Both the position numbers and the translations under genes were made by a program. From assembly GCF_004212635.1 (NCBI RefSeq), contig NZ_PSRT01000021.1, positions 1 to 64,000 of the forward strand: 64,000 bases of DNA, read 5' to 3'. The DNA comes from Bradyrhizobium genosp. SA-3 (GTDB taxonomy: Bacteria > Pseudomonadota > Alphaproteobacteria > Rhizobiales > Xanthobacteraceae). The notes beneath the pieces are model-generated. The model had not been told where the DNA came from, ran no database searches, and saw only the letters and a list, made by a program, of their open reading frames with translations. Shown one piece after another: positions 31,754-40,961 of the stretch. Within the stretch, counting starts at the first letter, position 1, and every line of letters starts with the position of its first letter.

Positions 31754-34700
31754 TCAGGCCGCTCGCGCCGTTACCGGCTGCGCCAGCAGGGATTCGACCT
31801 CGGTCTTGACCGAGGCGATGGCAGCCTCTTTCACGGGCCCATAGCCGCGGATGTTCATGGGGGCCTTGGCCACAACGATGAGATCTGCCAGGCGTGCCGC
31901 GTCGAGTTCGCCGAGCATCCGGTCGATCAGGCCCTCGTACCAGGCGATCAGCTCCCGCTCGGCGCGCCGTTCGGCAGTGTAGCCGAATGGATCGAACGGT
32001 GTTCCGCGCAGCCCCTTCAATCGCGCCAGCATGGCGAGCGGCATCTGGATCCACTGCCCGAAGGCGCGCTTGCGCGGACGTCCACGTGCGTCGCGTCTTG
32101 ACGGCAGAAATGGCGGCGCAAGGTGATAGTGGATGCTGAAGCCATCCTCGAACTCGCGCTTCAATTCGTCGATGAAGCCGCTCTGCATGTGCAGCCGCGC
32201 CACCTCGTACTCGTCCTTGTAGGCCATCAGCTTGAACAGGGCGCGGGCCACCGCATCGGTCAGGGCCTCGCTGCTCAGAGCGGACTCGGCGGCGCGGACT
32301 CTGGCGACCATTCTCCGGTAATGCGTCGCATAGGCTTCGTCCTGATAGGCGGTGAGGAAATCGGCGCGGCGTTCAACGAGCTGGTCGAGTGTCTCGACCG
32401 CGGGCATATCGTCCATCTTCGGCAGAAATTCCGGATCGGCAGCGGCGATGCGGCCCCAGGCGAACGCCTGCTTGTTGCGATCGACGGCGACGCCGTTGAG
32501 CTCGATCGCCCGCAGCAGCGCTTGCAGCGAGACCGGCACCAGTCCGTGCTGCCAGGCAAAGCCCAGCATGATGATGTTGGCATAGACGGCATCGCCGAGC
32601 AGCCGTTCGGCCAACGCATTCGCGTTGAGCGTGTCGAGATTGCTGTCGCCGATCACGCGGCCGATCGCGCGCAGGCGGGCAGGCGAGGCGAGGTCGGCGT
32701 CGCGGAAGCGGACGACGTCGCCGGTCGGCATCTCCGCGGTATTGAGCGCGGCGCGCGTGCCACGGCGGTAGGTGCCGGAGGCCTTCGGCGAGGAGCTCAC
32801 GACGAGGTCGCAGCCGATCAGCGCATCGGCCGCGCCCTGGTCGATGCGCACCTGGTGCAGCGCCTCGGGGGAAGCGGCAAGCCGGATGTAGCTCAGCACG
32901 GGCCCGAATTTTGCGCAAACCGGTGAAATCCAGCACCGAGACGCCGCTTCGCTCGAGATGCGCGGCCATGCCGATCAGCGCACCGACCGTGATCACGCCG
33001 GTGCCGCCGACGCCGGTCACCAGCAGGTCGTAGGGCCGGTCGAGCGTCGCGAAGGCGGGCAGGGGAAGCGTCGCGGCGCGGCCGATCGCGTCGATCTGGC
33101 TCGCGGCCTTCTTCCGGCGCGTCGCGCCCTCGACGGTAACAAAGCTGGGACAGAAGCCGTTGAGGCAGGAAAAGTCCTTGTTGCAGGCCGAGAGATTGAT
33201 CTGGCGCTTGCGGCCGAACGGCGTTTCCTTCGGCTCGACGCTGAGACAGTTGGATTCGACCGAGCAATCGCCGCAGCCTTCGCAGACGAGATCATTGATG
33301 TAGGCAAAGCGCTTTGGGTCGTCCATCTGGCCGCGCTTGCGCCGCCGGCGCTTCTCGGTGGCGCAAGTCTGCTGGTAGATCAGCACGGAGACGCCGGGCA
33401 CGTCGCGCAGTTCGCGCTGCACGGCGTCCATCTCCTCGCGTGGATGGATTGTGACGCCGGTTGGCAGGTCGGGCGGAGAAAATTGCGCGGGATGGTCCGA
33501 CACCAGCGCGATGCGCTCAACACCTTCGGCGCGGACGCTGTGAGCGATGGCATGCACGCTGATGGGCCCGTCGACCGGCTGGCCGCCGGTCATTGCGACG
33601 GCGTCGTTGAACAGGATCTTGTAGGTGATGTTGGCCTTGGCGGCGATCGCCTGCCGGATCGCCATCGAGCCCGAGTGATAATAGGTGCCTTCACCGAGAT
33701 TCTGGAACACGTGCTTGTGGCCGGTGAATTTCGATGAAGCCGCCCAGTTCACGCCCTCGCCGCCCATCTGGATCAACGAGGAGGTCTCGCGGTCCATCCA
33801 GCTCGCCATGAAATGGCAGCCGATGCCGGCGAGTGCCTTGGAGCCCTCCGGCACTTTCGTCGACGTATTGTGCGGACATCCCGAGCAGAAATACGGTGTG
33901 CGCGTTGCTCCTGGGACGTTGATCGTGCGTGCCGCCTCCGGCATCAAGGCAGCTGCCCGCGCGGCGAGATTGAGTCCCGGAAACATCGGGTCGAGCCGGC
34001 GCGCCAGCACGGCAGTCAGCGCGCGCGGCGACAGTTCGCCGATCCAGGAGATCAGCCGCGCTCCTTGCTCGTCGTGCTTGCCGACCATGCGCTCGGGCTT
34101 CTCGCCCGGATAGTCGTAGAAATATTCCTTGAACTGGCTCTCGATGATGCCGCGCTTCTCCTCGACCACGAGAATCTCGCGCTTGCCCTTCACGAATTCC
34201 ATCGCGTCATGCAGCGCCAGCGGCCAGACCATGCCGACCTTGTAAACGTCGATGCCGATGCTGCGGCAGGCCGCTTCATCGAGGCCCAACAGCCGCAGCG
34301 CTTCCATCAGGTCGAGATGCGCCTTGCCCGTGGTGACGATGCCGTAGGTCGCGTTCGGAATGTCGTAGATGTGCCTGTCGATCGGATTGGCCTTCGCAAA
34401 GGCGTAGACGGCGTGCTTCTTCGCTTCCAGCCGCTCCTCGATCTGCGGTCCGGGCAGGTCGGGCCAGCGATAGTGCAGGCCGCCCGGTGGCGGCGTGAAG
34501 TCGGGCGTGCGGAAGTCGCGGGGCGGGCTTAGCGCCACGGAGGCGCCCGACTCCACGATCTCCGAAATCGCCTTGAAGCCGACCCACATGCCGGAGAAGC
34601 GGCTCAGCGCGTAGCCATATTCGCCGAATGCTAGGTATTCGCTGACGCTTGCGGGGTGCAGCGTCGGCATGAACCAGCTCATGAAGGCGACGTCGGACTG

Positions 34701-35183
34701 GTGCGGCATCGAGGACGAAACGCAGCCATGGTCGTCGCCTGCAACCACCAGCACGCCGCCATGCGGCGAGGAGCCATAGGCGTTGCCGTGCTTGAGCGCA
34801 TCGCCGGAGCGGTCGACGCCGGGGCCCTTGCCATACCAGAGCCCGAACACGCCATCGACCTCGCGGTCGGCTTGCGTCTCGACCTGCTGTGAGCCGAGCA
34901 CGGCGGTCGCCGCAAGGTCTTCGTTCACGGCGGGGAGGAATTCAATGCGGTCACGCTTGAGCCGTTCCGGGATGCGCCAGAGCTCGAGATCGATGCCGCC
35001 GAGCGGCGAGCCGCGATAGCCGGAGATGAAGCCGGCGGTGTTGAGGCCGCGCGCGCGATCGCGCCTGACTTGGTCGAGTGCGACCCGGACGATCGCCTGT
35101 GTACCCGTGAGGAAGACACGGCCTTCCTCGCGGTCATAGCGGTCGGAGAGTTCGTAGGTGTCGAGGGACGGAATGGCGTCCAT
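31754..35183 (-). pseudogene. indolepyruvate ferredoxin oxidoreductase, frameshifted near 32915
   Basis: Fused indolepyruvate:ferredoxin oxidoreductase, which converts aryl-pyruvates to acyl-CoA with ThDP, CoA and iron-sulfur clusters. N-terminal part (35183 to about 32915): pyruvate-ferredoxin-type ThDP domains (YFCSGCPHNTST, GIGCHFMASWM, GGEGVNWA) and cluster motifs CEGCGDCSVESNC and CNKDFSCLNGFCPSF. C-terminal gamma-like part is in another frame and resumes as KFGPVLSYIRLAASPEALHQ. Bases missing in the run around 32907-32922 (net two lost or one gained) break the frame between DFTG and KFGP. Both pieces otherwise look intact, so this is either a very recent lesion or a sequencing error at short T/A runs. 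ATG 35183 or 35201. Divergent AsnC gene. Confidence 0.88.
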
Positions 35184-35338
35184 GTGGACCTCCCGCGGCA
35201 TTCCCTGCCGGATCAGCAGAGGTTAGGCCCGGGCGGCTGGTAGGTCTTACCTATCTTTCCCGATAGACGCGGTAGTTCTGGTAGATATGTCCGATTTGGC
35301 CTACTATTCGGTGGAATTATCCAGTTGCGCGGGATTTC

Positions 35339-35794
35339 ATGATCGAAGAGCAGGACACGCGGATTCTTGCGCACCTCCAGAAGGATGGCCGCGCCACCAA
35401 CCAGCAGCTTGCCGACGAGGTCGGCATGTCCACCTCGGCCTGCTGGCGGCGGGTGCGCGCGCTGGAGGAAAGCCGCGTCATCCGCGGCTACGCCGCGCTG
35501 ATCGATCGCGAGCGGGCGGGCTTCGCGATGTCCGCCATCCTCCACGTCTCGCTGGAGCGGCATGACGCGAAGTTCGTCGACGAGTTTGTGTCTCGGGTCA
35601 CCAAGCGCCGCGAGGTGCTGGAGTGCTTTGCGACCACGGGAGATGCCGATTATCACTTGCGCGTCGTCGTGCAGGACATGGCCGCCTACAACAGATTCTT
35701 GGACGAGTTCATGTTCCGCATTCCCGGCATCCGCTACGTCCGCAGCAACGTGGTGCTGAAGGAGATCAAGACGGGCGTGGCGTTGCCGTTTTGA
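35339..35794 (+). CDS. Lrp/AsnC-family regulator
   Basis: A 151-residue regulator of the feast/famine family. Winged helix: DTRILAHLQKDGRATNQQLADEVGMSTSACWRRVRALEESRVIRGY; then the RAM ligand domain (AILHVSLERHDAKFVDEFVSRV...VLECFATTGDADYHLRVVVQDMAAYNRFLDEFMFRIPGI). It is divergent from the indolepyruvate oxidoreductase gene, the usual arrangement for a local activator that senses an amino acid (for example an aromatic or branched-chain one). The 155-base gap has partly palindromic GGTAGGTCTTACC and TATCTTTCCCGATA, but AsnC sites are too loose to call. Confidence 0.92.
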   Translation: MIEEQDTRILAHLQKDGRATNQQLADEVGMSTSACWRRVRALEESRVIRGYAALIDRERAGFAMSAILHVSLERHDAKFVDEFVSRVTKRREVLECFATTGDADYHLRVVVQDMAAYNRFLDEFMFRIPGIRYVRSNVVLKEIKTGVALPF

Positions 35795-35819
35795 AGCAAT
35801 GTCGCCAGGGATCCGTGGC

Positions 35820-36652
35820 TCACACCGTCTCCGACCGTCGGCGCAGTTGGCGCAACGAGAGGAGATGCAACAGGATCGAGCATGGCACGACGAAGGCAGG
35901 GGTCAGCACGTTCGGAAAACGATCCAGGGCCATGCTCGGGCCGTCCGGAATGATCAGCTGGAGCGGGCCCGGCGACATGATCATCCCCAAGGTGATCGCG
36001 ACAGCCAAGTCCGCCAGGCCGAAGACGTTCCAGAAGATGCCTGCCTTCCGTCCGTCAGCTGTCCCGGTTGCCAAAGCCATGGCCGCCGGCACGGCAAGCA
36101 GGCCAGTCAGCACATCGCCGGTTCCTGCCGGTAGCCCCACAATCCCGGCAGCAGCCCGCGCAGCCAGTAAGCCAGCCATTGGCTGCCGAAGATGCGGTAG
36201 AGTTGAAGGGCGACGAGCCAGGTCGTCGGCATTGCATCGAGCAATTGTCCGATCCGCTGCGACAACAGCAACACCGGCGCACCGACGATTACCGGCAGCA
36301 GGATCGCCGCCGGAAGCAGCGGCAAGGGCGAAGCGCCGGTGCCGAATGCGCCGTTGATGGCTGCGGTCCAGGTGACGGCTGCCCAGAGCGTGAAGGGGAC
36401 CATCAAGGCCAACCAGGTTGCCCGGCGCTGTGCCGGCGCCAATTCCGTGTTTTCGAGGCAGAGCCACAAGCCGAGCGCAATGAGTCCATGGGTCATCAAC
36501 CGAACGCCAAGGGCGGGAAAGCCGCTCTCCGGAAGTGCGGGTAGGGCGATGATCAGCCAAGTCCACAGCAGCGCGAACGGCACGGTCCAGGTCAGGCTGA
36601 GCCAGAGCGGACGCTGGGCAGTCATGGTGGCGGAAACAACATTGGTGCTCAT
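35820..36652 (-). pseudogene. polytopic membrane protein, frameshifted at G run near 36135
   Basis: The first piece (36652 to about 36138) encodes membrane helices (LWLSLTWTVPFALLWTWLIIALPALP, VMPFTLWAAVTW-like, LLPAAILLPVIVGAPVLLL) and ends out of frame after LRGLLPGLWG. The second piece (about 36138 to 35820) continues as LPAGTGDVLTGLLAVPAAMALATG...LGMIMSPGPLQLIIPDGPSMALDRFPNVLTPAFVVPCSILLHLLSLRQL. The two join perfectly if one G is restored at the run of four C (36135-36138 on the plus strand). Intact length would be about 277 residues, seven or eight helices. Family not recognised. It overlaps the upstream gene by four bases, as third gene of the small operon 37715-35820. Confidence 0.75.
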
Positions 36653-37242
36653 GTGCTCACTCCATTTGGAGCGCCGTGGTTGCGGGCGCGTGCAAGGGCA
36701 GCATCGCGGCCGGCACCCGACGGATCGCGATCCTGTCCGAGGTCACGGACTTTTTTCTCTGTTCCGGCCCTGAGCAGAATCATGAAGGCAAGGGCGTGGC
36801 CGACGAGCAGCAGTGGTACGTAAAGTGTGGGGATATAAATGCCGGCGCCGAACAGGCCGGGATCCGGGATCTTTGTCGCGCCCATGTAGTACGCGTTCAG
36901 GAGATCAAGCATCCCCCAGACGTTGAAGATCCAGACCACCGGGATGGCGATCGACCATCGCCACGAGAGAGCTGCCATCGACAGAAGCGCGAGGACAGCA
37001 GCGATAAGATCACCCCATCCCACCTCGGCGGCAAAGCGCGAACTCAACTCCGCAGAGACGAACCCGGTCACCATGAAGTTCATTCCCAAGAACCTGAACG
37101 CATGGAAAGCTGCGATGAGTCTCAGGGCGTCATAGCGCGGCATCACGCGGATCGCCGGCCAAACATAGATGGCAGCGACCACCGAGCTGGTCAGGAAAGC
37201 GCCGGCGACGCTGAGAACGAATGGAAGATTGAAGTTCGGCAC
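36649..37242 (-). CDS. small polytopic membrane protein
   Basis: A 197-residue membrane protein, about five helices (FVLSVAGAFLTSSVVAAIYVWPAI, LIAAFHAFRFLGMNFMVTGF, GDLIAAVLALLSMAALSW, IPVVWIFNVWGMLDLLNAYYMG, TLYVPLLLVGHALAFMILL). The basic C-terminus stays inside. I take GTG 37242 (PNFNLPFVLS) as start, with AGGGA upstream; codons before it are non-coding. No family recognised with confidence. Four-base overlap with the frameshifted membrane gene indicates translational coupling; 74 bases after the secreted protein gene. Confidence 0.65.
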   Translation of the reverse strand: MPNFNLPFVLSVAGAFLTSSVVAAIYVWPAIRVMPRYDALRLIAAFHAFRFLGMNFMVTGFVSAELSSRFAAEVGWGDLIAAVLALLSMAALSWRWSIAIPVVWIFNVWGMLDLLNAYYMGATKIPDPGLFGAGIYIPTLYVPLLLVGHALAFMILLRAGTEKKVRDLGQDRDPSGAGRDAALARARNHGAPNGVST

Positions 37243-37316
37243 GTTGGGATTCCCTATGGTTGACCATGCTGTCGAGCCGGGACGATGCCTATCGATCCGG
37301 CTCGACGTGGCGACGC

Positions 37317-37715
37317 TCAGGGTTTGGCCATGAGCAGGCGGAGCGGCATGAGCGGACCGACCGCGATGTACTCGTGGTCGATGAGATTCTGCTTCGCCAG
37401 CGGCAGGCCCTCCATGATGGCGTGCCCTTCGGCGACATCCTTGACGTTCAGCAGGAAGACGGCTCCGCGCCCATCGGACCGCGAATACCATTCGCGAACC
37501 ATCCCGTTGAGATAGAGCTGGGTGGTTTGCCTGATTTCATCGGGCATCACGGCCACGACCTGTTCGCGTGTGATGCCGGGCCTGACAGTCAGAATGACCA
37601 TCACGCCGGTTGTCGGTGACGTGGTTTGTGCTTGGGCAAGGGATGGCTCTGCCATGGAGGTAACACCTGTCAGTGTGAGGGTGAGCGCCAGGACGATGTT
37701 GCGGATTGCCTTCAT
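37317..37715 (-). CDS. exported muconolactone isomerase-like / dimeric alpha-beta barrel protein
   Basis: A roughly 132-residue exported protein. The signal peptide (MKAIRNIVLALTLTLTGVTSMAEPSLAQA) is followed by a ferredoxin-like alpha-beta domain (MVILTVRPGITREQVVAVMPDEIRQTTQLYLNGMVREWYSRSDGRGAVFLLNVKDVAEGHAIMEGLPLAK, about 100 residues) typical of muconolactone isomerase/YciI-like or ABM proteins. I prefer ATG 37715, since AGAGAG is nine bases upstream; ATG 37724 is possible. First gene of an operon with two membrane proteins and a divergent LysR gene. The periplasmic location is unusual for muconolactone isomerase, so a catabolic role is not assumed. Confidence 0.75.
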   Translation of the reverse strand: MKAIRNIVLALTLTLTGVTSMAEPSLAQAQTTSPTTGVMVILTVRPGITREQVVAVMPDEIRQTTQLYLNGMVREWYSRSDGRGAVFLLNVKDVAEGHAIMEGLPLAKQNLIDHEYIAVGPLMPLRLLMAKP

Positions 37716-37752
37716 CGGATTCATCTCTCTGATCACGGCCATTGCCGCGATG

Positions 37753-37794
37753 TCGCAAATGTCAGGCGCACCCAGCGGCGCGGCGCATTTGCGA
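37753..37794. promoter_or_regulatory. TCGCAAATG / CATTTGCGA inverted repeat in divergent promoter
   Basis: TCGCAAATG (37753-37761) and CATTTGCGA (37786-37794) are perfect 9-bp complements 24 bases apart, centre to centre 33 bases (about three helical turns). They lie between the secreted-protein operon and the lysR gene at 37850, so this may be the regulator's double site. A weak TATTCGCGATAATA sequence follows near the lysR start. Confidence 0.5.
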
Positions 37795-37849
37795 TCCTGA
37801 TGTAAGCCGTCTTTGCGAGGGCGACTATTCGCGATAATATTGATAGGCC

Positions 37850-38770
37850 ATGAAGCAGAACTTCACAGTCCGGCAAGGTGCGCTCGACGGTGTGGAGGCG
37901 TTCCTGAGCGTCGCCCAGCACCGCAGTTTCCGCCGGGCGGCTGCTGAGCTCGGGGTCACGCCGTCGGCGATCAGCCAGGCGGTGCGCGCACTCGAAGCAC
38001 GCGTCGGCGCCGTGCTGTTCCTGCGCACGACTCGCAGCGTCAGTCTGACCGAGGCCGGCGAACGGTTCTTTGCGCGCGCAAGGCCTGCCTTCGAGGAGCT
38101 CGTCGCGGCAAGCGGGGCCGCGCGCGACCTCGGACAGCGGCCGGCCGGGCTCTTGCGTCTCACGGTGCCGCGCTCGGTCGTGCCGATTCTGCTGGAGCCT
38201 CTGGTCGCCTCGTTCTGTCAGGCCTTTCCGGAGATCGAGGTGGAGCTTGCTGCAAGCGAAGAGCTGGTCGACCTCGCCGCTGGAGGTTTCGATGCCGGCA
38301 TCAGGATGGGGCAGTTCATCTCCCCGGACATGGTTGCGGTCCGCCTGACGAAGCCGTTGCCTTTCCTGATCGTCGGCAGCCCGGCCTACCTCGAACGTCG
38401 CGGCCGGCCCCGGCGGCCGGACGATCTGCGCGAGCACGCATGCCTGAGATTGCGGCGATCAAACGGTGCGCTCGCACCGTGGTCGCTCAACGACGGCGGT
38501 CGTTCGATCGAGATTGCCGTTGCGGGACCCTTCATCGCCAACGACTTCCCGACGATGTTAGGTGCCGCCGTCGAAGGCGTCGGCCTTGCGCAAGTGCCAG
38601 GGCCGCTGGCGACCGACGCCGTCAGAATGGGAAAACTCGTCGCCGTGCTGGAGAAATTCGCGCCGATGACGCCGGGGGTGTTTCTCTACTATCCCAGCCA
38701 TCGACAAATCATGCCGAAGCTTCGAGCCTTCATCGATCATGTGAAGGGCCGATCCCGGGCCGCGCGCTGA
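37850..38770 (+). CDS. LysR-family regulator, divergent from the 37715-35820 operon
   Basis: A 306-residue LysR regulator. Winged helix: LDGVEAFLSVAQHRSFRRAAAELGVTPSAISQAVRALEARVGAVLFLRTTRSVSLTEAGERFF; effector domain from about residue 95 (LLRLTVPRSVVPILLEPLVASFCQAFPEIEVELAASEELVDLAAGGFDAGIRMG). Family and length normal. Expected to control the divergent operon. Ends two bases before the convergent FAH gene. Confidence 0.92.
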   Translation: MKQNFTVRQGALDGVEAFLSVAQHRSFRRAAAELGVTPSAISQAVRALEARVGAVLFLRTTRSVSLTEAGERFFARARPAFEELVAASGAARDLGQRPAGLLRLTVPRSVVPILLEPLVASFCQAFPEIEVELAASEELVDLAAGGFDAGIRMGQFISPDMVAVRLTKPLPFLIVGSPAYLERRGRPRRPDDLREHACLRLRRSNGALAPWSLNDGGRSIEIAVAGPFIANDFPTMLGAAVEGVGLAQVPGPLATDAVRMGKLVAVLEKFAPMTPGVFLYYPSHRQIMPKLRAFIDHVKGRSRAAR

Positions 38771-38771
38771 G

Positions 38772-39557
38772 CTATTGCCCCTCCCGCACAAACCTGTTCC
38801 GCAACGTGCCGATGCCGGTGATCTCGATCTCCACGACATCGCCGTGCTTGATATCTGGCGAGGCGCCGTCCGTGCCCATCCAGATCACGTCGCCGGGCCA
38901 TAGCGTGAAATACCTCGTCAGCTCGACCAGGAACGGCACCACGCCGAAGATCATGTCGTTGGTATGGAAGCGATTGGTCTCCTTGCCGTTGACCCGGACG
39001 ATGGTCTCCATCTTTTCGAGATCGGCCTCGGTCTCGATCCACGGGCCCATCGGCTTGAACGTGTCGGCGTTCTTGGAGCGCCACAGGCTGCGATCGGCCT
39101 TCTGCCAAGTCCGCTCGCTGACGTCGTTGCCGATGGTGTAGCCGAACACGCAATCCATCGCGTTCGCTTCGGTGAGATGCTTCACCTTCTTGCCGATGAC
39201 GACGACGAGCTCGCCTTCATAGTGGATCTTGTCCGTCGCAAGGGACGGGATCACGACATCCTGGTCATGTGCGATCAGCGCGTTCTGCGCGCGATAGCCG
39301 ATTTCGGGACGGTCGGGCACCGCCGGCACCTCACCGCGTTTGTCGGCGGCCTCCTTCAAGTGCTTCAGATAGTTCAGGCCGACGCAATAGAAGGTGCGCG
39401 GGATCAGTGGCAGCTCGATCTTGACCTGTGCCAGCGAATGCGTGCGCGAGGTGCGCTGCCATTCACTGAAGGGATCGCCGTCGACCGCGATCACCTTGTC
39501 ACCCTCGAGGATCCCCCAGGATGTCTTGTCCGACGCGGTGAATTTCAGCCAGCGCAT
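38772..39557 (-). CDS. fumarylacetoacetate hydrolase-family protein
   Basis: A 261-residue FAH-fold enzyme, which uses Mg2+/Ca2+ to hydrolyse or isomerise 1,3-diketo or 2-hydroxymuconate-type compounds. Core features: FYCVGLNYLKHLKEAA, the metal ligand stretch IHYEGELVVVIGKK, FGYTIGNDVSERTWQKADRSLW and a C-terminal GDVIWMGTDGASPDIKHGDVVEIEITGIGTLRN. Last gene of the operon after the LLM and Ldh genes. Probably cleaves a ring- or chain-opened product in a degradation pathway. Confidence 0.9.
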   Translation of the reverse strand: MRWLKFTASDKTSWGILEGDKVIAVDGDPFSEWQRTSRTHSLAQVKIELPLIPRTFYCVGLNYLKHLKEAADKRGEVPAVPDRPEIGYRAQNALIAHDQDVVIPSLATDKIHYEGELVVVIGKKVKHLTEANAMDCVFGYTIGNDVSERTWQKADRSLWRSKNADTFKPMGPWIETEADLEKMETIVRVNGKETNRFHTNDMIFGVVPFLVELTRYFTLWPGDVIWMGTDGASPDIKHGDVVEIEITGIGTLRNRFVREGQ

Positions 39558-39572
39558 GTCCGATCCTCGTCA

Positions 39573-40940
39573 TTATTCCGCGGCATCGCGAGGCTGTGTC
39601 TTCCAGGCGCCTGCGGCCGGCCGCTTCAGCCCGAGATTGTCCCGCAACGTCTTGCCGCGATACTCCTTCTGGAACAGCCCGCGCCGCTGCAATTCCGGTA
39701 CGACGTGTTGCACGAAGTCCGCGTAGGAGCCGGGCACGTAAGTCGCGGCAATGACAAAACCGTCGCAGCCGCGCTCGACGAACATCTCCTCCAGCTTGTC
39801 CACGATCTCCTTGGGCCCACCCACCATTGCGTCCTGGACCTGGCCGCGGCCGGAGAAGGTGACGAAGTCACGCGCGCTCGGGTTGCTCTTGCCCGAATTC
39901 TTCAGCACGCCGTCGCGAATGCCCAAGATGCCCTGCATGCTCTTCAGTTCTTCCGTCGTCAGCGGCTCGTCGAGATCATTGGAGGCGAAGTCATAGTTGA
40001 GCGCTTCGGCCAGCAGCGACAGCGCGTCGATCTCGAGCGGCAGCTTGTTGATCAGCGCCATCTTGTCTTCGGCCTCCGCCCTGGTCGCCGCGCAGACCGG
40101 CGTCGTCAGGTTGCAGAGGAACATCTGGTCGGGATCGCGGCCAGCCTTGGCAGCTTCGTTGCGCACAGAAGCATAGCCTTCCTTGGCGGCGGCAAGGTTG
40201 CGCGCGGCGGTGAAGATCACCTCGCCCCATCGCCCCGCGAAACGCTGGCCGCGGCCGGACGCGCCGGCCTGGATGATCACGGGATGGCCCTGGTCGGAGC
40301 GCGGCACGGTGAAAGGTCCGCGCGACTTGAAGGCCGGCCCCTTGTGATCGAGCCGCTTCACCTTGGCCGGATCGGCAAAGCGGCCGCTTTGCTTGTCCAT
40401 GATGAGCGCGCCGTCCTCCCAGGTGTCCCAATGGCCGAGCACGACCTCCATGAACTCGTCGGCGCGGTCGTAGCGGGAATCATGTTCCGGGTGGGAGTCG
40501 CGCCCCATATTGAGCGCCTCGCCGTCGTTGAGCGAGGTGACGACGTTCCAGCCCGCGCGCCCGCCGGACATCAGGTCGAGCGTTGCGAAGCGGCGCGCGA
40601 CGTCGAACGGCTCGTAGTAAGTGGTGGAGCAGGTCGCGCCAAGGCCGAGCTTCTCGGTGACCATGCCCATCGTGGTCAGCACGATCAGCGGGTCCATCTT
40701 CACGCAGCGGATGCCGTATTCGACGGTGTGGGCATGGTCGTTGCCGTAGCGGTCCGGCATCGCCAGGCGATCGTCGAAGAACGCCATGTGGAATTTGCCC
40801 GCCTCGAGGATTTTCGCGATCTCCTGATAGTAATCCGCCGACATGGAATCGTTGCGCGAGTCCGGATGCCGCCAGGAACTCGGCAAGTTCGTGCAGTTCT
40901 GCGCCTGGAGGAAGCCGACCAGTACCATCTGCCGCGTCAT
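39573..40940 (-). CDS. LLM-class flavin-dependent monooxygenase, NtaA/DszA type
   Basis: A 455-residue luciferase-like monooxygenase of the nitrilotriacetate/dibenzothiophene-sulfone type; needs reduced FMN from a separate reductase. Visible: MVLVGFLQAQNCTNLPSSWRHPDS start, FHMAFFDDRLAMPD, FATLDLMSGGRAGWNVVTSLNDGEALN, PVIIQAGASGRGQRFAGRWGEVIF. Middle gene in an operon (22 bases from the Ldh gene, 16 bases to the FAH gene), which suggests oxidation of one organic substrate followed by hydrolysis and dehydrogenation. Relative of the gene at 19708. Confidence 0.92.
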   Translation of the reverse strand: MTRQMVLVGFLQAQNCTNLPSSWRHPDSRNDSMSADYYQEIAKILEAGKFHMAFFDDRLAMPDRYGNDHAHTVEYGIRCVKMDPLIVLTTMGMVTEKLGLGATCSTTYYEPFDVARRFATLDLMSGGRAGWNVVTSLNDGEALNMGRDSHPEHDSRYDRADEFMEVVLGHWDTWEDGALIMDKQSGRFADPAKVKRLDHKGPAFKSRGPFTVPRSDQGHPVIIQAGASGRGQRFAGRWGEVIFTAARNLAAAKEGYASVRNEAAKAGRDPDQMFLCNLTTPVCAATRAEAEDKMALINKLPLEIDALSLLAEALNYDFASNDLDEPLTTEELKSMQGILGIRDGVLKNSGKSNPSARDFVTFSGRGQVQDAMVGGPKEIVDKLEEMFVERGCDGFVIAATYVPGSYADFVQHVVPELQRRGLFQKEYRGKTLRDNLGLKRPAAGAWKTQPRDAAE

Positions 40941-40961
40941 GCTGCTGTTCTCCTGATGCCG

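Noticed and set aside
32900..32930. Programmed ribosomal frameshift in the indolepyruvate oxidoreductase
   Set aside because: No stop codon or stimulatory structure near the slip point and no known recoding in this family; mutation or sequencing error is simpler.
35210..35338. AsnC operator in the gap to the indolepyruvate oxidoreductase gene
   Set aside because: GGTAGGTCTTACC and TATCTTTCCCGATA are suggestive, but AsnC-family sites are too degenerate to claim from one locus.
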